From: Erythrobacteraceae bacterium Alg239-R51
GTDB taxonomy: Bacteria; Pseudomonadota; Alphaproteobacteria; Sphingomonadales; Sphingomonadaceae
Direction of reading: 5' to 3'
Assembly: GCA_947331495.1 (NCBI GenBank)
Contig: CAMZOI010000002.1
Span: 362,208-426,207 of the forward strand
Length of the DNA: 64,000 nucleotides
Each line of letters starts with the position of its first letter. Within the stretch, counting starts at the first letter, position 1. The translations under genes and the position numbers were made by a program. Below the pieces are notes generated by a model. The model saw only the letters and a program-made list of their open reading frames with translations. It ran no database searches and had not been told where the DNA came from. This document shows, piece by piece, positions 14,658-25,073 of this stretch.

Positions 14658-15224
14658 ATGGCCGATCTGACGCGCCTGACAGAAGTGATCGAACCCGAAG
14701 CGAATGCGCTTGGGTTCGAACTCGTGCGCGTAAAGATGCTCCCTTCCGAAGCCGGTGAGGGCGGACAGGCCTTGCAGGTCATGGCCGAAGATCCGGCCAC
14801 AGGCCAATTGGTGATAGATCAGTGTGCCGCGCTTTCGCGTCGCATTTCCGAGAAAATGGATGCTCTCGAAGAGGTTGGAGAGGTTCTGGTTTCCGGGGCC
14901 TACCACCTCGAGGTTTCCAGCCCGGGAATCGATCGCCCGCTCACGCGTGCGAAGGATTTTGCGCAATGGGTGGGACACGAGGCCAAGATCAGCATGGAAA
15001 AAGGTTGGGGCGGCCAGCGCACCTACAAGGGCGACCTCAAGGGCATCGATGGCGACATCGTGACCATTGACGACAACAAGGCGGGCGAGACTTCTCTCCC
15101 CCGTCAATCAATCCATTCGGCGAAGCTCGTCTTGACCGATGCGCTGATCGCCGCCACCCAGCCGCTCGACACGAGCGGTGCCGACGAAATCGTCGAACTC
15201 GAAGAAGAAAAGGCAGACGACTGA
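14658..15224 (+). CDS. rimP: Ribosome maturation factor RimP
   Basis: A 188-residue RimP, required for 30S subunit maturation. Recognisable features are EPEANALGFELVRVKM at the N-terminus, the central SSPGIDRPLT motif near residue 90 and the SH3-like C-terminal domain (YKGDLKGIDGDIVTIDD). A clean GGAG precedes the ATG at 14658. The C-terminus has an acidic tail slightly longer than in E. coli. First gene of the rimP-nusA-ylxR-infB-thioesterase-rbfA operon; its last base overlaps the nusA start (TGATG). Confidence 0.96.
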   Translation: MADLTRLTEVIEPEANALGFELVRVKMLPSEAGEGGQALQVMAEDPATGQLVIDQCAALSRRISEKMDALEEVGEVLVSGAYHLEVSSPGIDRPLTRAKDFAQWVGHEAKISMEKGWGGQRTYKGDLKGIDGDIVTIDDNKAGETSLPRQSIHSAKLVLTDALIAATQPLDTSGADEIVELEEEKADD

Positions 15225-16894
15225 TGGCCAGTGCCATTTCCGCCAACAAGGCTGAACTCCTAGCTATCGCGAACGCGGTCGCGTCCGAAAAAATGATCGA
15301 CAAGGCCATCGTCATCGAGGCGATGGAAGAAGCGATCCAGAAATCGGCTCGTAACCGTTACGGCGCGGAGAACGACATTCGCGCCAAGCTCGATCCGCAG
15401 ACTGGCGATCTTCGCCTCTGGCGCGTCGTCGAGGTCGTCGAAGAAGTCGAAGACTATTTCAAGCAGGTCGACCTCAAGCAGGCTCAGAAACTACAGGACG
15501 ATGCCAGCGTCGGCGATTTCATCGTCGATCCGCTACCGCCGGTCGATCTCGGTCGTATCGACGCGCAGAGCGCCAAGCAGGTGATTTTCCAGAAGGTCCG
15601 CGACGCCGAGCGCGAGCGTCAGTTCGAGGAATTCAAGGACCGCGCGGGCGAAGTCATCACCGGCGTCATCAAGTCGGTGGAATTCGGCCACGTGATCGTA
15701 AATCTTGGCCGCGCCGAGGGCGTTATCCGTCGTGATCAGCAAATCCCGCGCGAGGCCGCCCGGGTAGGCGAGCGTGTTCGCGCGCTGATCAGCAAGGTCG
15801 AGCGCAACAATCGTGGTCCGCAGATATTCCTTACCCGCGCGCATCCCGACTTCATGCGCAAGCTGTTCGCGCAGGAAGTGCCGGAAATCTACGACGGGAT
15901 CATCGAGATCAAGGCTGCTGCGCGTGATCCAGGCAGCCGCGCCAAGATCGGTGTCATCAGCCATGATTCCTCGATCGATCCGGTGGGCGCCTGTGTCGGC
16001 ATGAAGGGCAGCCGCGTTCAGGCGGTCGTGCAGGAACTGCAGGGCGAGAAGATCGACATCATTCCCTGGAGCGAGGATGGCGCGACGTTCATTGTCAACG
16101 CCCTTCAGCCTGCCACGGTCAGCCGCGTCGTTCTCGACGAGGAAGCAGAGCGGATCGAAGTGGTCGTGCCCGATGACCAGCTCTCGCTCGCCATTGGTCG
16201 CCGCGGTCAGAACGTGCGGCTCGCCAGCCAGCTTACTGGCAACCAGATCGACATCATGACCGAGGAAGAGGCCTCGGAAAAACGCAGCAAGGAATTTGCC
16301 GAGCGTTCCAAGATGTTCGAAGAGGAACTCGACGTCGACGAGACGCTTTCGCAGCTGCTGGTTGCCGAAGGGTTCGCCGAACTCGAGGAAGTCGCCTACG
16401 TGCAACTGGAAGAACTCGCCACGATCGAGGGCTTCGACGAGGATCTGGCCGAAGAGCTTCAGAACCGGGCGCAGGAAGCGATCGAACGGCAGGAAGCCGC
16501 GCACCGCGAAACCCGCCGCGAGCTCGGTGTCGAGGATGATGTGGCCGAACTGCCGCACCTTAGCGAAGCCATGCTTGTCACTCTTGGTCAGGCCGGTCTC
16601 AAGACGCTCGACGATGTGGCCGATCTCGCCACCGACGAACTGATTGCCAAGAAACGCGAAGCCCCTCGCCGCCGCAACAACGCAGATGGACCGCCGATGC
16701 GGCGCGACCGTCCCATGCGCGAACAGGACAAGGGCGGCGTGCTGGGCGAATACGGTCTGACCGAAGAGCAGGGCAACGAGATCATCATGGCTGCCCGCGC
16801 GCACTGGTTTGAAGACGACCAGGACGTTTCGGCAAAGGACAGTGCCGAAGCAGCCGAACCACAGGAGGCCGCCGATGCGGACTCCACCCAATGA
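15224..16894 (+). CDS. nusA: Transcription elongation/termination factor NusA
   Basis: A 556-residue NusA. Order of domains: N-terminal RNA-polymerase-binding region (residues 1-130), S1 domain (GEVITGVIKSVEFGHVIVNLG near 140), KH1 and KH2 (IGVISHDSSIDPVGACVGMKG near 240; AIGRRGQNVRLASQLTG near 322), then acidic repeats (LLVAEGFAELEEVAYV and the related TLGQAGLKTLDDVAD). It modulates pausing, termination and antitermination. The last 20 bases overlap the ylxR gene. Confidence 0.98.
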   Translation: MASAISANKAELLAIANAVASEKMIDKAIVIEAMEEAIQKSARNRYGAENDIRAKLDPQTGDLRLWRVVEVVEEVEDYFKQVDLKQAQKLQDDASVGDFIVDPLPPVDLGRIDAQSAKQVIFQKVRDAERERQFEEFKDRAGEVITGVIKSVEFGHVIVNLGRAEGVIRRDQQIPREAARVGERVRALISKVERNNRGPQIFLTRAHPDFMRKLFAQEVPEIYDGIIEIKAAARDPGSRAKIGVISHDSSIDPVGACVGMKGSRVQAVVQELQGEKIDIIPWSEDGATFIVNALQPATVSRVVLDEEAERIEVVVPDDQLSLAIGRRGQNVRLASQLTGNQIDIMTEEEASEKRSKEFAERSKMFEEELDVDETLSQLLVAEGFAELEEVAYVQLEELATIEGFDEDLAEELQNRAQEAIERQEAAHRETRRELGVEDDVAELPHLSEAMLVTLGQAGLKTLDDVADLATDELIAKKREAPRRRNNADGPPMRRDRPMREQDKGGVLGEYGLTEEQGNEIIMAARAHWFEDDQDVSAKDSAEAAEPQEAADADSTQ

Positions 16895-17603
16895 GAGCCT
16901 GACGTCCGACATCGCTGAAGCGCCCAAGGCACGGAAGACTTCCGAGCCCGAACGGCGCTGCATACTGACAGGCCAGACGGGTCCGCGTGACTCGCTCGTT
17001 CGTCTGGCCGCGTCACCCTCGGGCCTGGTTTTGCCCGATGCACAGGAAAAGGCACCTGGGCGTGGGGCGTGGGTGTGTTCGTCTCGCAGCGCGGTCGAGG
17101 AAGCGCAGGATAGCGGCAAGTTGAGGGCGGGCCTTTCGCGCGCCTTCAAGACAGGTGACATCGAAATACCCGAAAACCTTCCTCAGAAGATCGAGGATGC
17201 GCTGCTGCGGGTCTTTCTCGACCGGTTGGGCCTCGAAATGCGGGTCGGAAGTCTTATCTTGGGCACGCAACGCATTGCCGATGCCGCGCGCAAAGGCGAA
17301 GTGGCGCTGTTGCTGCACGCTTTAGATGCCAGCGAAGACGGACGAAAGAAGCTTGACCAAGCCTGGCGCGTGGGGCGCGATGCCGAAGGGTCTGGCGAGC
17401 GGGGGCTGACACTGCCACTGGACCGCGATGCTTTGTCTGTGGCATTGGGCCGCGACAACGTCGTCCATCTGGCGCTGGCCGATCATGCTTCGGCTGCCAG
17501 GGTTTCGAAGCCCCTGACGCGCCTCATGCATTATCAGGGGCGCGACTTTCCCGGCGATACAGGGCGTGCCCACTCGCGCGCCGATGACGATACGAACGAT
17601 TGA
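16875..17603 (+). CDS. YlxR-L7Ae fusion RNA-binding protein (DUF448)
   Basis: A 242-residue two-domain protein. The YlxR domain (residues about 25-100) shows RRCILTGQ and KAPGRGAWVC; the C-terminal half resembles an L7Ae/L30e fold (VGSLILGTQRIADAARKGEVALLLHA). In Bacillus these are separate genes ylxR and ylxQ in the same operon; fusion is usual in alphaproteobacteria. The start at 16875 is chosen because AGGAGG stands six bases upstream, inside the nusA end. It lies between nusA and infB, as expected. Confidence 0.88.
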   Translation: MRTPPNESLTSDIAEAPKARKTSEPERRCILTGQTGPRDSLVRLAASPSGLVLPDAQEKAPGRGAWVCSSRSAVEEAQDSGKLRAGLSRAFKTGDIEIPENLPQKIEDALLRVFLDRLGLEMRVGSLILGTQRIADAARKGEVALLLHALDASEDGRKKLDQAWRVGRDAEGSGERGLTLPLDRDALSVALGRDNVVHLALADHASAARVSKPLTRLMHYQGRDFPGDTGRAHSRADDDTND

Positions 17604-17624
17604 GACTGAGAGAAACGAGCAAGA

Positions 17625-20153
17625 ATGAGCGACGACGAAAAGAAACCCGCCCGCAAGCCGCTGAGCCTCAAGGGTAGCCAGCCGGGCGAGGTCAAGCAGA
17701 CCTTCAGCCACGGCCGCACCAACAAGGTGGCGGTCGAGGTGAAGCGCCGTCGCAAGCTCGTGAAACCGGGTGAAGCGCCGCCGCCGCCCCCCGCTCCCGA
17801 GCCAGCCCCGGAACCTGCACCCGCGCCGGCGCCGCCGCCGCCGGTTGCGAAGGAGCCTGCGCGCAAGAAACCCAAGGCTGACAGCGAGACGCCTCAGGAA
17901 CGCGTAGCCCGCCTCCAGCGCGAGGCCGAGGAAGACCGTCTGCGCGTCGCCGAAGAAGCCCGTAAGCGTGAGGATACCGAAGCCCAGCAAGCCGTCGAGG
18001 ACGAGAAGAAGCGCGCTGAGGACAAGCGGAAGGCCGATGAAGAGGCCAAGAAGCGTGCGACCGAGGAAGCAAAAAAGGCTGCCGAGAACGCGATCGAGGA
18101 GACTGCTGAAGCACAGCAGCCAGCACCTGAAAGCGAACCGGAAACTGCCGCTACTGCGGCGCCACGCCGGTTTACGCCGGTCGCTCGTCCTGAGCCCAAG
18201 AAACCCGAACGCAAGAAGAAAGACGACAAGCGCGCCGATCGTGCGGCAGAACAACCGGACAAGCGCCGGGCGGGCAAGCTGACGGTAAACAAGGCTCTCA
18301 ATGAAGACGAGGGCCGCCGTGCTCGTTCGCTCGCCGCACTCAAGCGTGCGCGCGAGAAGGAGCGCCGCATGCAGGGGGGGCCGTCCAAGCCGCGCGAAAA
18401 GCAGGTCAGGGACGTGGTCGTACCCGAGGCGATCACGGTTGGCGAACTGGCCAAGCGGATGGGCGAAAAAGGTGCCGACCTGGTCAAGGAACTGTTCAAC
18501 CTAGACATGATGGTTACCGTCAACCAGACGATCGATCAGGACACGGCAGAGCTGCTCGTCGAACAGTTTGGCCATAATATCCAGAAGGTTTCCGAGGCAG
18601 ATGTCGACATCGACAGGACCGAAGATGCCGACCCGGAAGAGACGTTAAAACCGCGTCCGCCGGTGGTGACGATCATGGGGCATGTCGACCACGGCAAGAC
18701 CTCGCTGCTTGACGCCCTGCGCGGTGCGAATGTCGTCAAGGGCGAAGCAGGTGGTATCACCCAGCATATTGGCAGTTATCAGGTGAAGACGAAGAAGGGC
18801 GATTCGATCACCTTCCTCGATACGCCTGGCCACGCCGCCTTCACCGAGATGCGTCAGCGAGGTGCGAACGTGACCGATATCGTCGTGCTGGTCGTTGCCG
18901 CCGATGATGGAATCATGCCGCAGACGATCGAGGCGATCAATCACACGAAGGCGGCGGGCGTTCCGATGATCGTGGCGATCAACAAGATCGACAAGGAGGA
19001 AGCCAATCCGGACAACATCCGCAATCGATTGCTCGAACATGAGGTGATCGTGGAGAAGATGTCCGGCGATGTTCAGGATGTGGAGATTTCCGCGCTCAAG
19101 AAAGAAGGCCTCGACAAACTGCTCGAAGCCATCTCCAACCAGGCCGAATTGCTCGAACTGAAGGCGCGGCCCGACCGCGACGCCGATGCGACGGTGATCG
19201 AGGCACAGCTCGACAAGGGTCGTGGACCCGTCGCCAGTGTCCTGATTACGCGCGGAACCTTGAAGCGCGGCGATACATTCGTGGTCGGAACGCAGAGCGG
19301 CCGCGTGCGGGCAATCGTCAATGACCAGGGCAAGCAGATCAAGGAAGCCGGTCCGTCGATGCCGGTCGAAGTCCTCGGTCTCGGCGGCGTACCCAGTGCG
19401 GGCGACCAGCTGACCGTGGTCGAGAACGAGCAGCGCGCGCGCGAAGTCGCCGAGTTCCGTCAGGCCAAGGCAACCGAAAAGCGCACGGCGCTCGCGCCGA
19501 CCAGCTTCGATACGATGTTCAACACGTTGTCTTCGAAGGTTATCGAGTTCCCGGTACTGGTAAAGGCCGACGTCCAGGGTTCGGTCGAGGCGATCGTCAA
19601 CGCGTTGCACAACCTCTCGAATGACGACATCAAGGTCCGTGTCCTTCATGCCGGCGTGGGGGCGATCACCGAAAGCGATGTCCAGTTGGCGGCTGCGTCG
19701 GAAGCGCCGATACTGGGCTTCAACGTCCGTCCCAATGCCAAGGCTCGCGATCTGGTGAAGCGCGACAACGTGCGGATGATGTATTACGATGTCATCTATC
19801 ACCTGACCGATGAAATCTCGAAGGAGATGGCTGGCGAGCTTGGTCCGGAGCGGATCGAGAATGTCGTCGGCCGTGCCGCGGTCAAGGAAGTGTTCCGCTC
19901 GGGCAAGCGAGACAAGGCGGCTGGTCTGCTGGTCGAGGAGGGGGTCATCCGCAAGGGTCTGTTCGCGCGCCTGACCCGCGAGGACGTGATCGTCTCGGCT
20001 ACCACCATCGCCTCGCTGCGACGGTTCAAGGACGACGTGGACGAGGTACGGGCCGGGCTCGAATGCGGCGTGGTGCTTGCCGACACGAACGACATCAAGG
20101 CTGGCGACCAGCTCGAGGTGTTCGAGGTCGAGGAGCGTGAGCGCACTCTGTGA
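17625..20153 (+). CDS. infB: Translation initiation factor IF-2
   Basis: An 842-residue IF-2, which delivers initiator tRNA to the 30S subunit. The N-terminal 240 residues are a proline-rich, then highly charged Lys/Glu/Arg region. The IF2_N domain ([21 protein letters not shown]) lies near residue 272; the GTPase follows with [16 protein letters not shown] near 351, [12 protein letters not shown] near 397 and NKID near 452. Domains II to IV complete it ([13 protein letters not shown]; final [13 protein letters not shown]). Length is typical. Its stop overlaps the next gene's GTG start. Confidence 0.98.
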   Translation: MSDDEKKPARKPLSLKGSQPGEVKQTFSHGRTNKVAVEVKRRRKLVKPGEAPPPPPAPEPAPEPAPAPAPPPPVAKEPARKKPKADSETPQERVARLQREAEEDRLRVAEEARKREDTEAQQAVEDEKKRAEDKRKADEEAKKRATEEAKKAAENAIEETAEAQQPAPESEPETAATAAPRRFTPVARPEPKKPERKKKDDKRADRAAEQPDKRRAGKLTVNKALNEDEGRRARSLAALKRAREKERRMQGGPSKPREKQVRDVVVPEAITVGELAKRMGEKGADLVKELFNLDMMVTVNQTIDQDTAELLVEQFGHNIQKVSEADVDIDRTEDADPEETLKPRPPVVTIMGHVDHGKTSLLDALRGANVVKGEAGGITQHIGSYQVKTKKGDSITFLDTPGHAAFTEMRQRGANVTDIVVLVVAADDGIMPQTIEAINHTKAAGVPMIVAINKIDKEEANPDNIRNRLLEHEVIVEKMSGDVQDVEISALKKEGLDKLLEAISNQAELLELKARPDRDADATVIEAQLDKGRGPVASVLITRGTLKRGDTFVVGTQSGRVRAIVNDQGKQIKEAGPSMPVEVLGLGGVPSAGDQLTVVENEQRAREVAEFRQAKATEKRTALAPTSFDTMFNTLSSKVIEFPVLVKADVQGSVEAIVNALHNLSNDDIKVRVLHAGVGAITESDVQLAAASEAPILGFNVRPNAKARDLVKRDNVRMMYYDVIYHLTDEISKEMAGELGPERIENVVGRAAVKEVFRSGKRDKAAGLLVEEGVIRKGLFARLTREDVIVSATTIASLRRFKDDVDEVRAGLECGVVLADTNDIKAGDQLEVFEVEERERTL

Positions 20154-20575
20154 GCGAAGCGGTTTCCATGCGTCCGCATGACGAGAACGCTGCCCATGCC
20201 GAGTTGCTGGGCGTGGAGTTCGAAAGCTTCGACAAGGAGCGCGAAGAGATAACCCTGCGTTTTCGCGCGCCGGACAGCTTCATCACCCCGCGCGGCAGCG
20301 TGCAGGGCGGGCTCGTCGCGGGGTTTCTCGACGAGGTCATGGGCTGGGCGCATGTCTGGGCAACGGATCACGCCGAGGCGCCGCTCAATCTCGATATTGC
20401 GATGAGTTTGCTGAAGCCGGTTCTGGCCGGTCCACTTGTCGCAAAAGGCCGGGTGGTGCGTCGCGGACGCAAGGTCATCTTCCTCGAAGGCGAGCTGTTC
20501 GATGAAGGCGGGGCGTTGCTTGCCCGTTCGACCAGCACCGCCATTCCCACCCCGCGACCCACGGGAGATGGCTGA
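20150..20575 (+). CDS. PaaI family hot-dog thioesterase
   Basis: A 141-residue hot-dog domain protein related to PaaI/YdiI thioesterases: [24 protein letters not shown] near residue 44 has the conserved G-G-x-x-x-x-x-D/E arrangement, and [14 protein letters not shown] follows. It probably hydrolyses an acyl- or aroyl-CoA. The GTG start overlaps the infB stop (GTGA); an ATG six codons in is the alternative. It lies between infB and rbfA, where many bacteria have no gene, and is fully coupled to both. Confidence 0.84.
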   Translation: MSEAVSMRPHDENAAHAELLGVEFESFDKEREEITLRFRAPDSFITPRGSVQGGLVAGFLDEVMGWAHVWATDHAEAPLNLDIAMSLLKPVLAGPLVAKGRVVRRGRKVIFLEGELFDEGGALLARSTSTAIPTPRPTGDG

Positions 20576-20970
20576 TGGCCCGGAGCGCAACCACTTCGGA
20601 ACAACAATCGGTTCGCGTGCTGAAAGTGGGCGAGCGGGTGCGTCATATCCTGTCGGAATTGCTGGCGCGCGGGGAAGCGCACGACGATGTGCTGCGCGCG
20701 GCCAATATCGCTGTCACCGAAGTGCGGATGACGCCCGATCTGCGAAACGCGAAGGCTTACGTAAAGCCACTTCTGGGCGAGGATGAAGGCAAGGTCCTGA
20801 CAGCGTTGCGGACCAACACTGCTTTCTTTCAGAAGGAAGTCGCGCAGCGTCTCGGCTTGAAATTCGCGCCGAAACTTTCCTTTCAGCCCGATGAAAGCTT
20901 CGACGAGGCCGACCGGATCGAGCGCTTGCTCAACGATCCCAAGGTGGTACGCGACCTCGACGAAGAGTGA
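20575..20970 (+). CDS. rbfA: 30S ribosome-binding factor A
   Basis: A 131-residue RbfA, a KH-like cold-shock protein needed for 16S 5'-end maturation. Typical features are [22 protein letters not shown] N-terminus, [26 protein letters not shown] central strand (here [19 protein letters not shown]) and [27 protein letters not shown] at the end, which matches the conserved R-x-x-P-x-L-x-F-x-x-D. It starts within the preceding stop (TGATG). Last gene of the operon; the AbgT gene converges 4 bases later. Confidence 0.96.
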   Translation: MARSATTSEQQSVRVLKVGERVRHILSELLARGEAHDDVLRAANIAVTEVRMTPDLRNAKAYVKPLLGEDEGKVLTALRTNTAFFQKEVAQRLGLKFAPKLSFQPDESFDEADRIERLLNDPKVVRDLDEE

Positions 20971-20974
20971 CGGA

Positions 20975-22624
20975 TCATTCCGTCAGCGTCGCCTCTGCCG
21001 GCACTGACAGCTCGGGCAACGCATAGCCCACCGGCGCATCGGGCCCCAGGGGGATGCCGAGATAGAACCACCCCACAATCAGCGCCGTACCCGAAATCAG
21101 CAGCCATATGGAATAGGGCAACATCATCGCGGTCAGGCTGCCGAGGCCGAAATCCGTCTGCCAGCGCTGGGCGAAGACCAGGATCAGCGGGAAGTACACC
21201 ATCAGCGGGGTGATGATGTTGGTCGCGCTGTCGCCGACGCGATAGGCGGCGGTAGCACCTTCAGGGCTGATGCCGAGCAGCATCAGCATCGGCACGAGGA
21301 TCGGCGCGAGCAGGGCCCACTTGGCGCTGGCCGAACCGACGAACAGGTTGAGCAAGGCGGCGAAGATCACCATCAACCCGATCACCAGCGGCAACGGCAG
21401 GCCGGTGCTTTCGATCATCGCCGCGCCATGCACCGCCGTGATCAGGCCGAGATTCGACCATTCGAACATCGCCACGAAATGCGCTGCGGCGAAGGCGAGG
21501 ACCAGGTAATACCCCATGTCCTTCATCGCCTCGGCCATCATGGCCACGAGATCGCGGTGATCCTCGATTGTCCCGGCGGCGCGGCCGTAGGCCCAGCCGG
21601 TGGCCAGGAACAGCACGAAAAAGGCCGCGACCAGCGACTTGTAGAAGGGGTCGAGCTCTGTGTGGATCGAGCATTCGGTAGCCGGGATGCCTTCGCATGC
21701 CGCCTCGTTGATCAGCGGCGTGCCCGGTGCGAAGACCATCAGCGCCCAAAGCGCGACCACCAGCAGAGCGGCGATGCCCGCATTGCGCAGCCCCTTCGAT
21801 GCACGCGCGCCTTCATGCGCGGTCGGATCGGGGCTGGTGTCGTCACCAACGCCCGCCTGCGCGCCGCCCCGCCAGGAGCCGAGGCGCGGCTCGATCACCT
21901 TGTCGGTGACGTACCAGATGATCGGCAGGAAGACGAAAGTCATCACGACGATGAAATACCAGTTGCCAGCGATATTGGCAGACCAGGCCGGGTCGAGCGC
22001 GCTGGCACCCACCGCTTCCTCGGTTATTCCGAACAGCAGCGCATCGAGCTGACCGGGGGAGACATTGGCGGAGAAGCCGCCGGACACGCCGGCAAAGGCC
22101 GCGGCGATGCCTGCCAGCGGATGGCGTCCGGCGGCGGCGAACAGCACGCCCGCCAGCGGAATCAGGACGACATAACCTGCGTCCGCCGCGTGGTTGCCGA
22201 TCATCGCGACCAGCGCGACCACCGGCGTGAGCAACGACCTGGGCGCGCCCTTTACCGCCTTGGCCATGCCTGCCGCGAAGAAGCCGGATCGTTCCGCCAC
22301 GCCCGCGCCCAACATGACCACCAGGACGTAGCCGAGCGGATGGAAGTGAGTGAATGTCTCGGGCATTTCGACCCAAAGCCGCTGGATATTCTCCGGCGAG
22401 AGCAAGCTGACGGCGGAGATCACCGCGGTACTGCCCGTCTCCTCGTCGATTGCGGTGGGATGGAGCGCGGAAACCCCGCTTAGCGCGGCGATGATCGAGA
22501 TCACCACGAGCGCGATGATCAGATAGAGGAAGATGAACACCGGATCGGGCAACCTGTTGCCTGTCCGCTCGATCCATCCAAGGAAGCCGCCCTGCTGCAC
22601 GGTCTCTGCCGTCGCTTCCGCCAT
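20975..22624 (-). CDS. AbgT family transporter
   Basis: A 549-residue integral membrane protein of the AbgT family, whose members import p-aminobenzoyl-glutamate or export sulfonamide-type antimetabolites. The N-terminus GFLGWIERTGNRLPDPVFIF is diagnostic, followed by about 11-13 helices; the hairpin region GNHAADAGYVVLIPLAGVLF and the C-terminal GDSATNIITPLMVYFPLIL are conserved. It is encoded against the flanking rbfA and tdk genes and ends 4 bases from the rbfA stop. It is a lone transporter; no abgA/abgB are nearby. Confidence 0.92.
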   Translation of the reverse strand: MAEATAETVQQGGFLGWIERTGNRLPDPVFIFLYLIIALVVISIIAALSGVSALHPTAIDEETGSTAVISAVSLLSPENIQRLWVEMPETFTHFHPLGYVLVVMLGAGVAERSGFFAAGMAKAVKGAPRSLLTPVVALVAMIGNHAADAGYVVLIPLAGVLFAAAGRHPLAGIAAAFAGVSGGFSANVSPGQLDALLFGITEEAVGASALDPAWSANIAGNWYFIVVMTFVFLPIIWYVTDKVIEPRLGSWRGGAQAGVGDDTSPDPTAHEGARASKGLRNAGIAALLVVALWALMVFAPGTPLINEAACEGIPATECSIHTELDPFYKSLVAAFFVLFLATGWAYGRAAGTIEDHRDLVAMMAEAMKDMGYYLVLAFAAAHFVAMFEWSNLGLITAVHGAAMIESTGLPLPLVIGLMVIFAALLNLFVGSASAKWALLAPILVPMLMLLGISPEGATAAYRVGDSATNIITPLMVYFPLILVFAQRWQTDFGLGSLTAMMLPYSIWLLISGTALIVGWFYLGIPLGPDAPVGYALPELSVPAEATLTE

Positions 22625-22739
22625 ATGTCGTCTCTTCCCGGTCGTTTATGTCGTAATTCCGGCTACCATTCCGAAGCCTGCCTGTCGCGTCGCTTAACAG
22701 TCTATCCCCCGGTTGATCAAAGCGGCTAGAGGCACGAGC

Positions 22740-23309
22740 ATGGCCCGACTCTATTTCTACTATGCGAGCATGAATGCAGGGAAGAGCTCCACACTCCTGC
22801 AGGCGGATTTCAACTATCGCGAACGGGGCATGCGGACGATGCTTTGGACTGCCAGCCTCGATACCCGCAGCCAAAGCAAGATACGCAGCCGTATCGGGCT
22901 GGAAGCCGACGCGCATTGCTATACGCCGGAGACGGATCTGTGGTCCGAAGTGACCCGCGCCGATCCGGCACCCGACTGCGTGCTGGTCGACGAGGCGCAG
23001 TTTCTCTCGCGTGAGCAGGCTTGGCAACTTGCGCGGCTGGCCGACGAAGCAGATATTCCGGTTGTCTGCTACGGACTGCGAACCGACTTTCAGGGCGAGC
23101 TGTTTCCCGGTTCCGCCGCGCTGCTGGGAATTGCAGACAAGCTCGTGGAACTGAAAGGCGTGTGCCATTGCGGACGCAAGGCAACGATGAACCTGCGTGT
23201 CGACAAGGCAGGCGACGCGGTCACGACAGGCGCGCAAACCGAAATCGGCGGGAACGACCGTTATGTGGCATTGTGTCGGCGGCATTTCGTCGAGGCGCTG
23301 GAAGCTTAG
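22740..23309 (+). CDS. tdk: Thymidine kinase, type II
   Basis: A 189-residue thymidine kinase that phosphorylates thymidine for salvage. P-loop SMNAGKSS near residue 10, VLVDEAQFLS near 82, the lasso CYGLRTDFQGELFPGS near 112 and the zinc cysteines in CHCGRKATMN and CRRHF are all visible. I start at the ATG at 22740, behind AGAGG at seven bases; the open frame extends nine codons further without homology. First gene of a rightward cluster tdk-M50-truB-rpsO-pnp. Confidence 0.96.
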   Translation: MARLYFYYASMNAGKSSTLLQADFNYRERGMRTMLWTASLDTRSQSKIRSRIGLEADAHCYTPETDLWSEVTRADPAPDCVLVDEAQFLSREQAWQLARLADEADIPVVCYGLRTDFQGELFPGSAALLGIADKLVELKGVCHCGRKATMNLRVDKAGDAVTTGAQTEIGGNDRYVALCRRHFVEALEA

Positions 23310-23333
23310 CTCCGCGCCCCCTATCTGGTCTCG

Positions 23334-24062
23334 ATGACAGAAACCCTGCTCCTCGCGGCGATCCTGATCCCGTGCCTGATCATCGCCATCGTGTTTCACG
23401 AAGTTGCGCATGGGTGGGCCGCGCTGGCGCTGGGAGACACTACCGCGCGCGACATGGGACGCCTGACGCTCAATCCGATCCGCCATGTCGATCCCATCGG
23501 AACGCTGCTGGTGCCCGGCGCGCTGGCGCTGTTCGGCGGGCCGATCTTCGGGTGGGCCAAGCCGGTGCCGGTCAACCAGCGTCGGCTCGACAATCCGCGT
23601 TTCGGAATGATGGCGGTGGCAGCAGCGGGGCCGGGCACCAATCTCCTGCTGGGTCTTGTCGGAGCAGTTCTGCTGGGCATGTTCGGACCGAACGATCCGC
23701 AATTCGTGGTCGAAGGCGGAACGGTGCCGTTGCTCGCCGATGGGGCCGGAAATATCAGTGCGATCGGTTCGGGGCTGTTCTATTTCATCGTGATCAACGC
23801 CTTCCTGGCGTTCTTCAACCTTCTGCCGATCCCGCCTTTCGACGGCTCGCATATCGTGGGTGGTTTGATGCCTCGCAAATGGGCGCGGCATTGGCAACGC
23901 GTCCAGTCGCTCGGCATGTTGCTGATCGTGGTGCTGATCGCGGCGACCTGGATCTTCCCCGACAACAGCCTGATCGCGAGCACGGTTCTTCCGCCCGTGG
24001 AGTGGATCGTCGAGTGGTTTCTGTCGCTTGCAGACCGCGTTTCGGGCGCGCTGGCTTCATGA
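23334..24062 (+). CDS. Site-2 protease family membrane metallopeptidase (M50)
   Basis: A 242-residue polytopic protease of the M50B type. The zinc motif HEVAHG (HExxH) is in the first helix near residue 23, and the third ligand is in FNLLPIPPFDGSHIV near residue 162 (NxxPxPxxDG). This compact form lacks PDZ and CBS domains and resembles the group-III S2P-like proteins commonly placed near tdk or truB. Substrate unknown; regulated intramembrane proteolysis is a family property. Its stop overlaps truB (ATGA). Confidence 0.9.
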   Translation: MTETLLLAAILIPCLIIAIVFHEVAHGWAALALGDTTARDMGRLTLNPIRHVDPIGTLLVPGALALFGGPIFGWAKPVPVNQRRLDNPRFGMMAVAAAGPGTNLLLGLVGAVLLGMFGPNDPQFVVEGGTVPLLADGAGNISAIGSGLFYFIVINAFLAFFNLLPIPPFDGSHIVGGLMPRKWARHWQRVQSLGMLLIVVLIAATWIFPDNSLIASTVLPPVEWIVEWFLSLADRVSGALAS

Positions 24063-25069
24063 GCGACAGGTCCGTTCCCCACGGCTGGCTGGTTCTCGAC
24101 AAGCCACGCGGGATGGGTTCGACGCAGGCGGTGTCGGCGGTAAAGCGCATCTTGCGGCAAGGCGGCTTCCCGAAAACCAAGGTTGGACACGGCGGCACGC
24201 TCGATTCTCTGGCCGAAGGTGTCCTCCCGATAGCGTTGGGGGAAGCGACGAAACTGGCCGGACGTATGCTGGAGTCCGACAAGGCGTACGAATTCACCAT
24301 CCAGTTCGGCGAGGAGACGGCAACGCTCGATACAGAAGGTGAAGTGGTTCGCCGGTCTGATCGCAGACCTCCAATTGCGGCGATCGCCGCGATACTCGAG
24401 CATTTCACCGGCGAAATCGAACAGACCCCACCTGCCTATTCCGCAGTCAAGATCGCTGGCAAGCGTGCCTCCGACCGGACGCGTGCGGGCGAGGACGTCG
24501 CAATGAAGACACGCCGTGTCACGGTTCATTCCCTGACTTTCGTCGGAGAGCGTGAGGATATTTCCATCCGGTCGACCTTCGCCACCACGGCCGGCCGACC
24601 GGACCCTTACGATCCGCAGGCCCCGCTCGAACTGGCCGAAAGCGTCACGCTGGCTGCACGCGTGTCGAAAGGGACGTATATCCGTTCGCTTGCACGGGAT
24701 ATCGCGCATGCCCTTGGCACGGTCGGCCACGTGACCTACCTGCGTCGTACCAAGGCTGGTCCGTTCACCGAACGACAGGCGATTTCGCTGGACAGATGCG
24801 AAGAAATCGCTAAGGGCGCGGCCATCGAAAACCTTCTCCTGCCGCTAGAGGCCGGACTGGACGACATCCCGGTCCTCACCCTCGATCCCGACAGCGCGCA
24901 GGCGGTCCGCCAGGGCCGGGTATTGTCGGACTTGCCCCCCGTTCCAGGAGAATGGGCCGATGGGCTCCACCTTGCCAAGCTGCACGACGTGCCGGTGGCC
25001 TTGATGGAACTCGAAGGTGGCACGGCCAAGGTCGTGCGGGGTTTCAACCTTCCCGATGTCGCGGAGTAA
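24059..25069 (+). CDS. truB: tRNA pseudouridine(55) synthase
   Basis: A 336-residue TruB, which makes pseudouridine 55 in the T-loop of tRNAs. The N-terminal [20 protein letters not shown] and the catalytic loop [18 protein letters not shown] near residue 44 (Asp nucleophile) are conserved, as is [17 protein letters not shown] near 203. The C-terminus is a PUA-like domain. The ATG at 24059 overlaps the M50 stop; rpsO follows after four bases. The order truB-rpsO-pnp is the classical one. Confidence 0.97.
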   Translation: MSDRSVPHGWLVLDKPRGMGSTQAVSAVKRILRQGGFPKTKVGHGGTLDSLAEGVLPIALGEATKLAGRMLESDKAYEFTIQFGEETATLDTEGEVVRRSDRRPPIAAIAAILEHFTGEIEQTPPAYSAVKIAGKRASDRTRAGEDVAMKTRRVTVHSLTFVGEREDISIRSTFATTAGRPDPYDPQAPLELAESVTLAARVSKGTYIRSLARDIAHALGTVGHVTYLRRTKAGPFTERQAISLDRCEEIAKGAAIENLLLPLEAGLDDIPVLTLDPDSAQAVRQGRVLSDLPPVPGEWADGLHLAKLHDVPVALMELEGGTAKVVRGFNLPDVAE

Positions 25070-25073
25070 ACAC

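Noticed and set aside
15533..17161. 542-codon reverse frame across nusA
   Set aside because: Antisense to NusA, whose domains are unmistakable; no recognisable protein features.
21843..23897. 684-codon reverse reading frame overlapping AbgT, tdk and the M50 gene
   Set aside because: It is antisense or out of frame to three well-supported genes and has arginine-rich, low-complexity shadow composition.
23021..24058. Upstream extension of the truB frame
   Set aside because: Overlaps tdk and the M50 gene in another frame; TruB homology begins at 24059.
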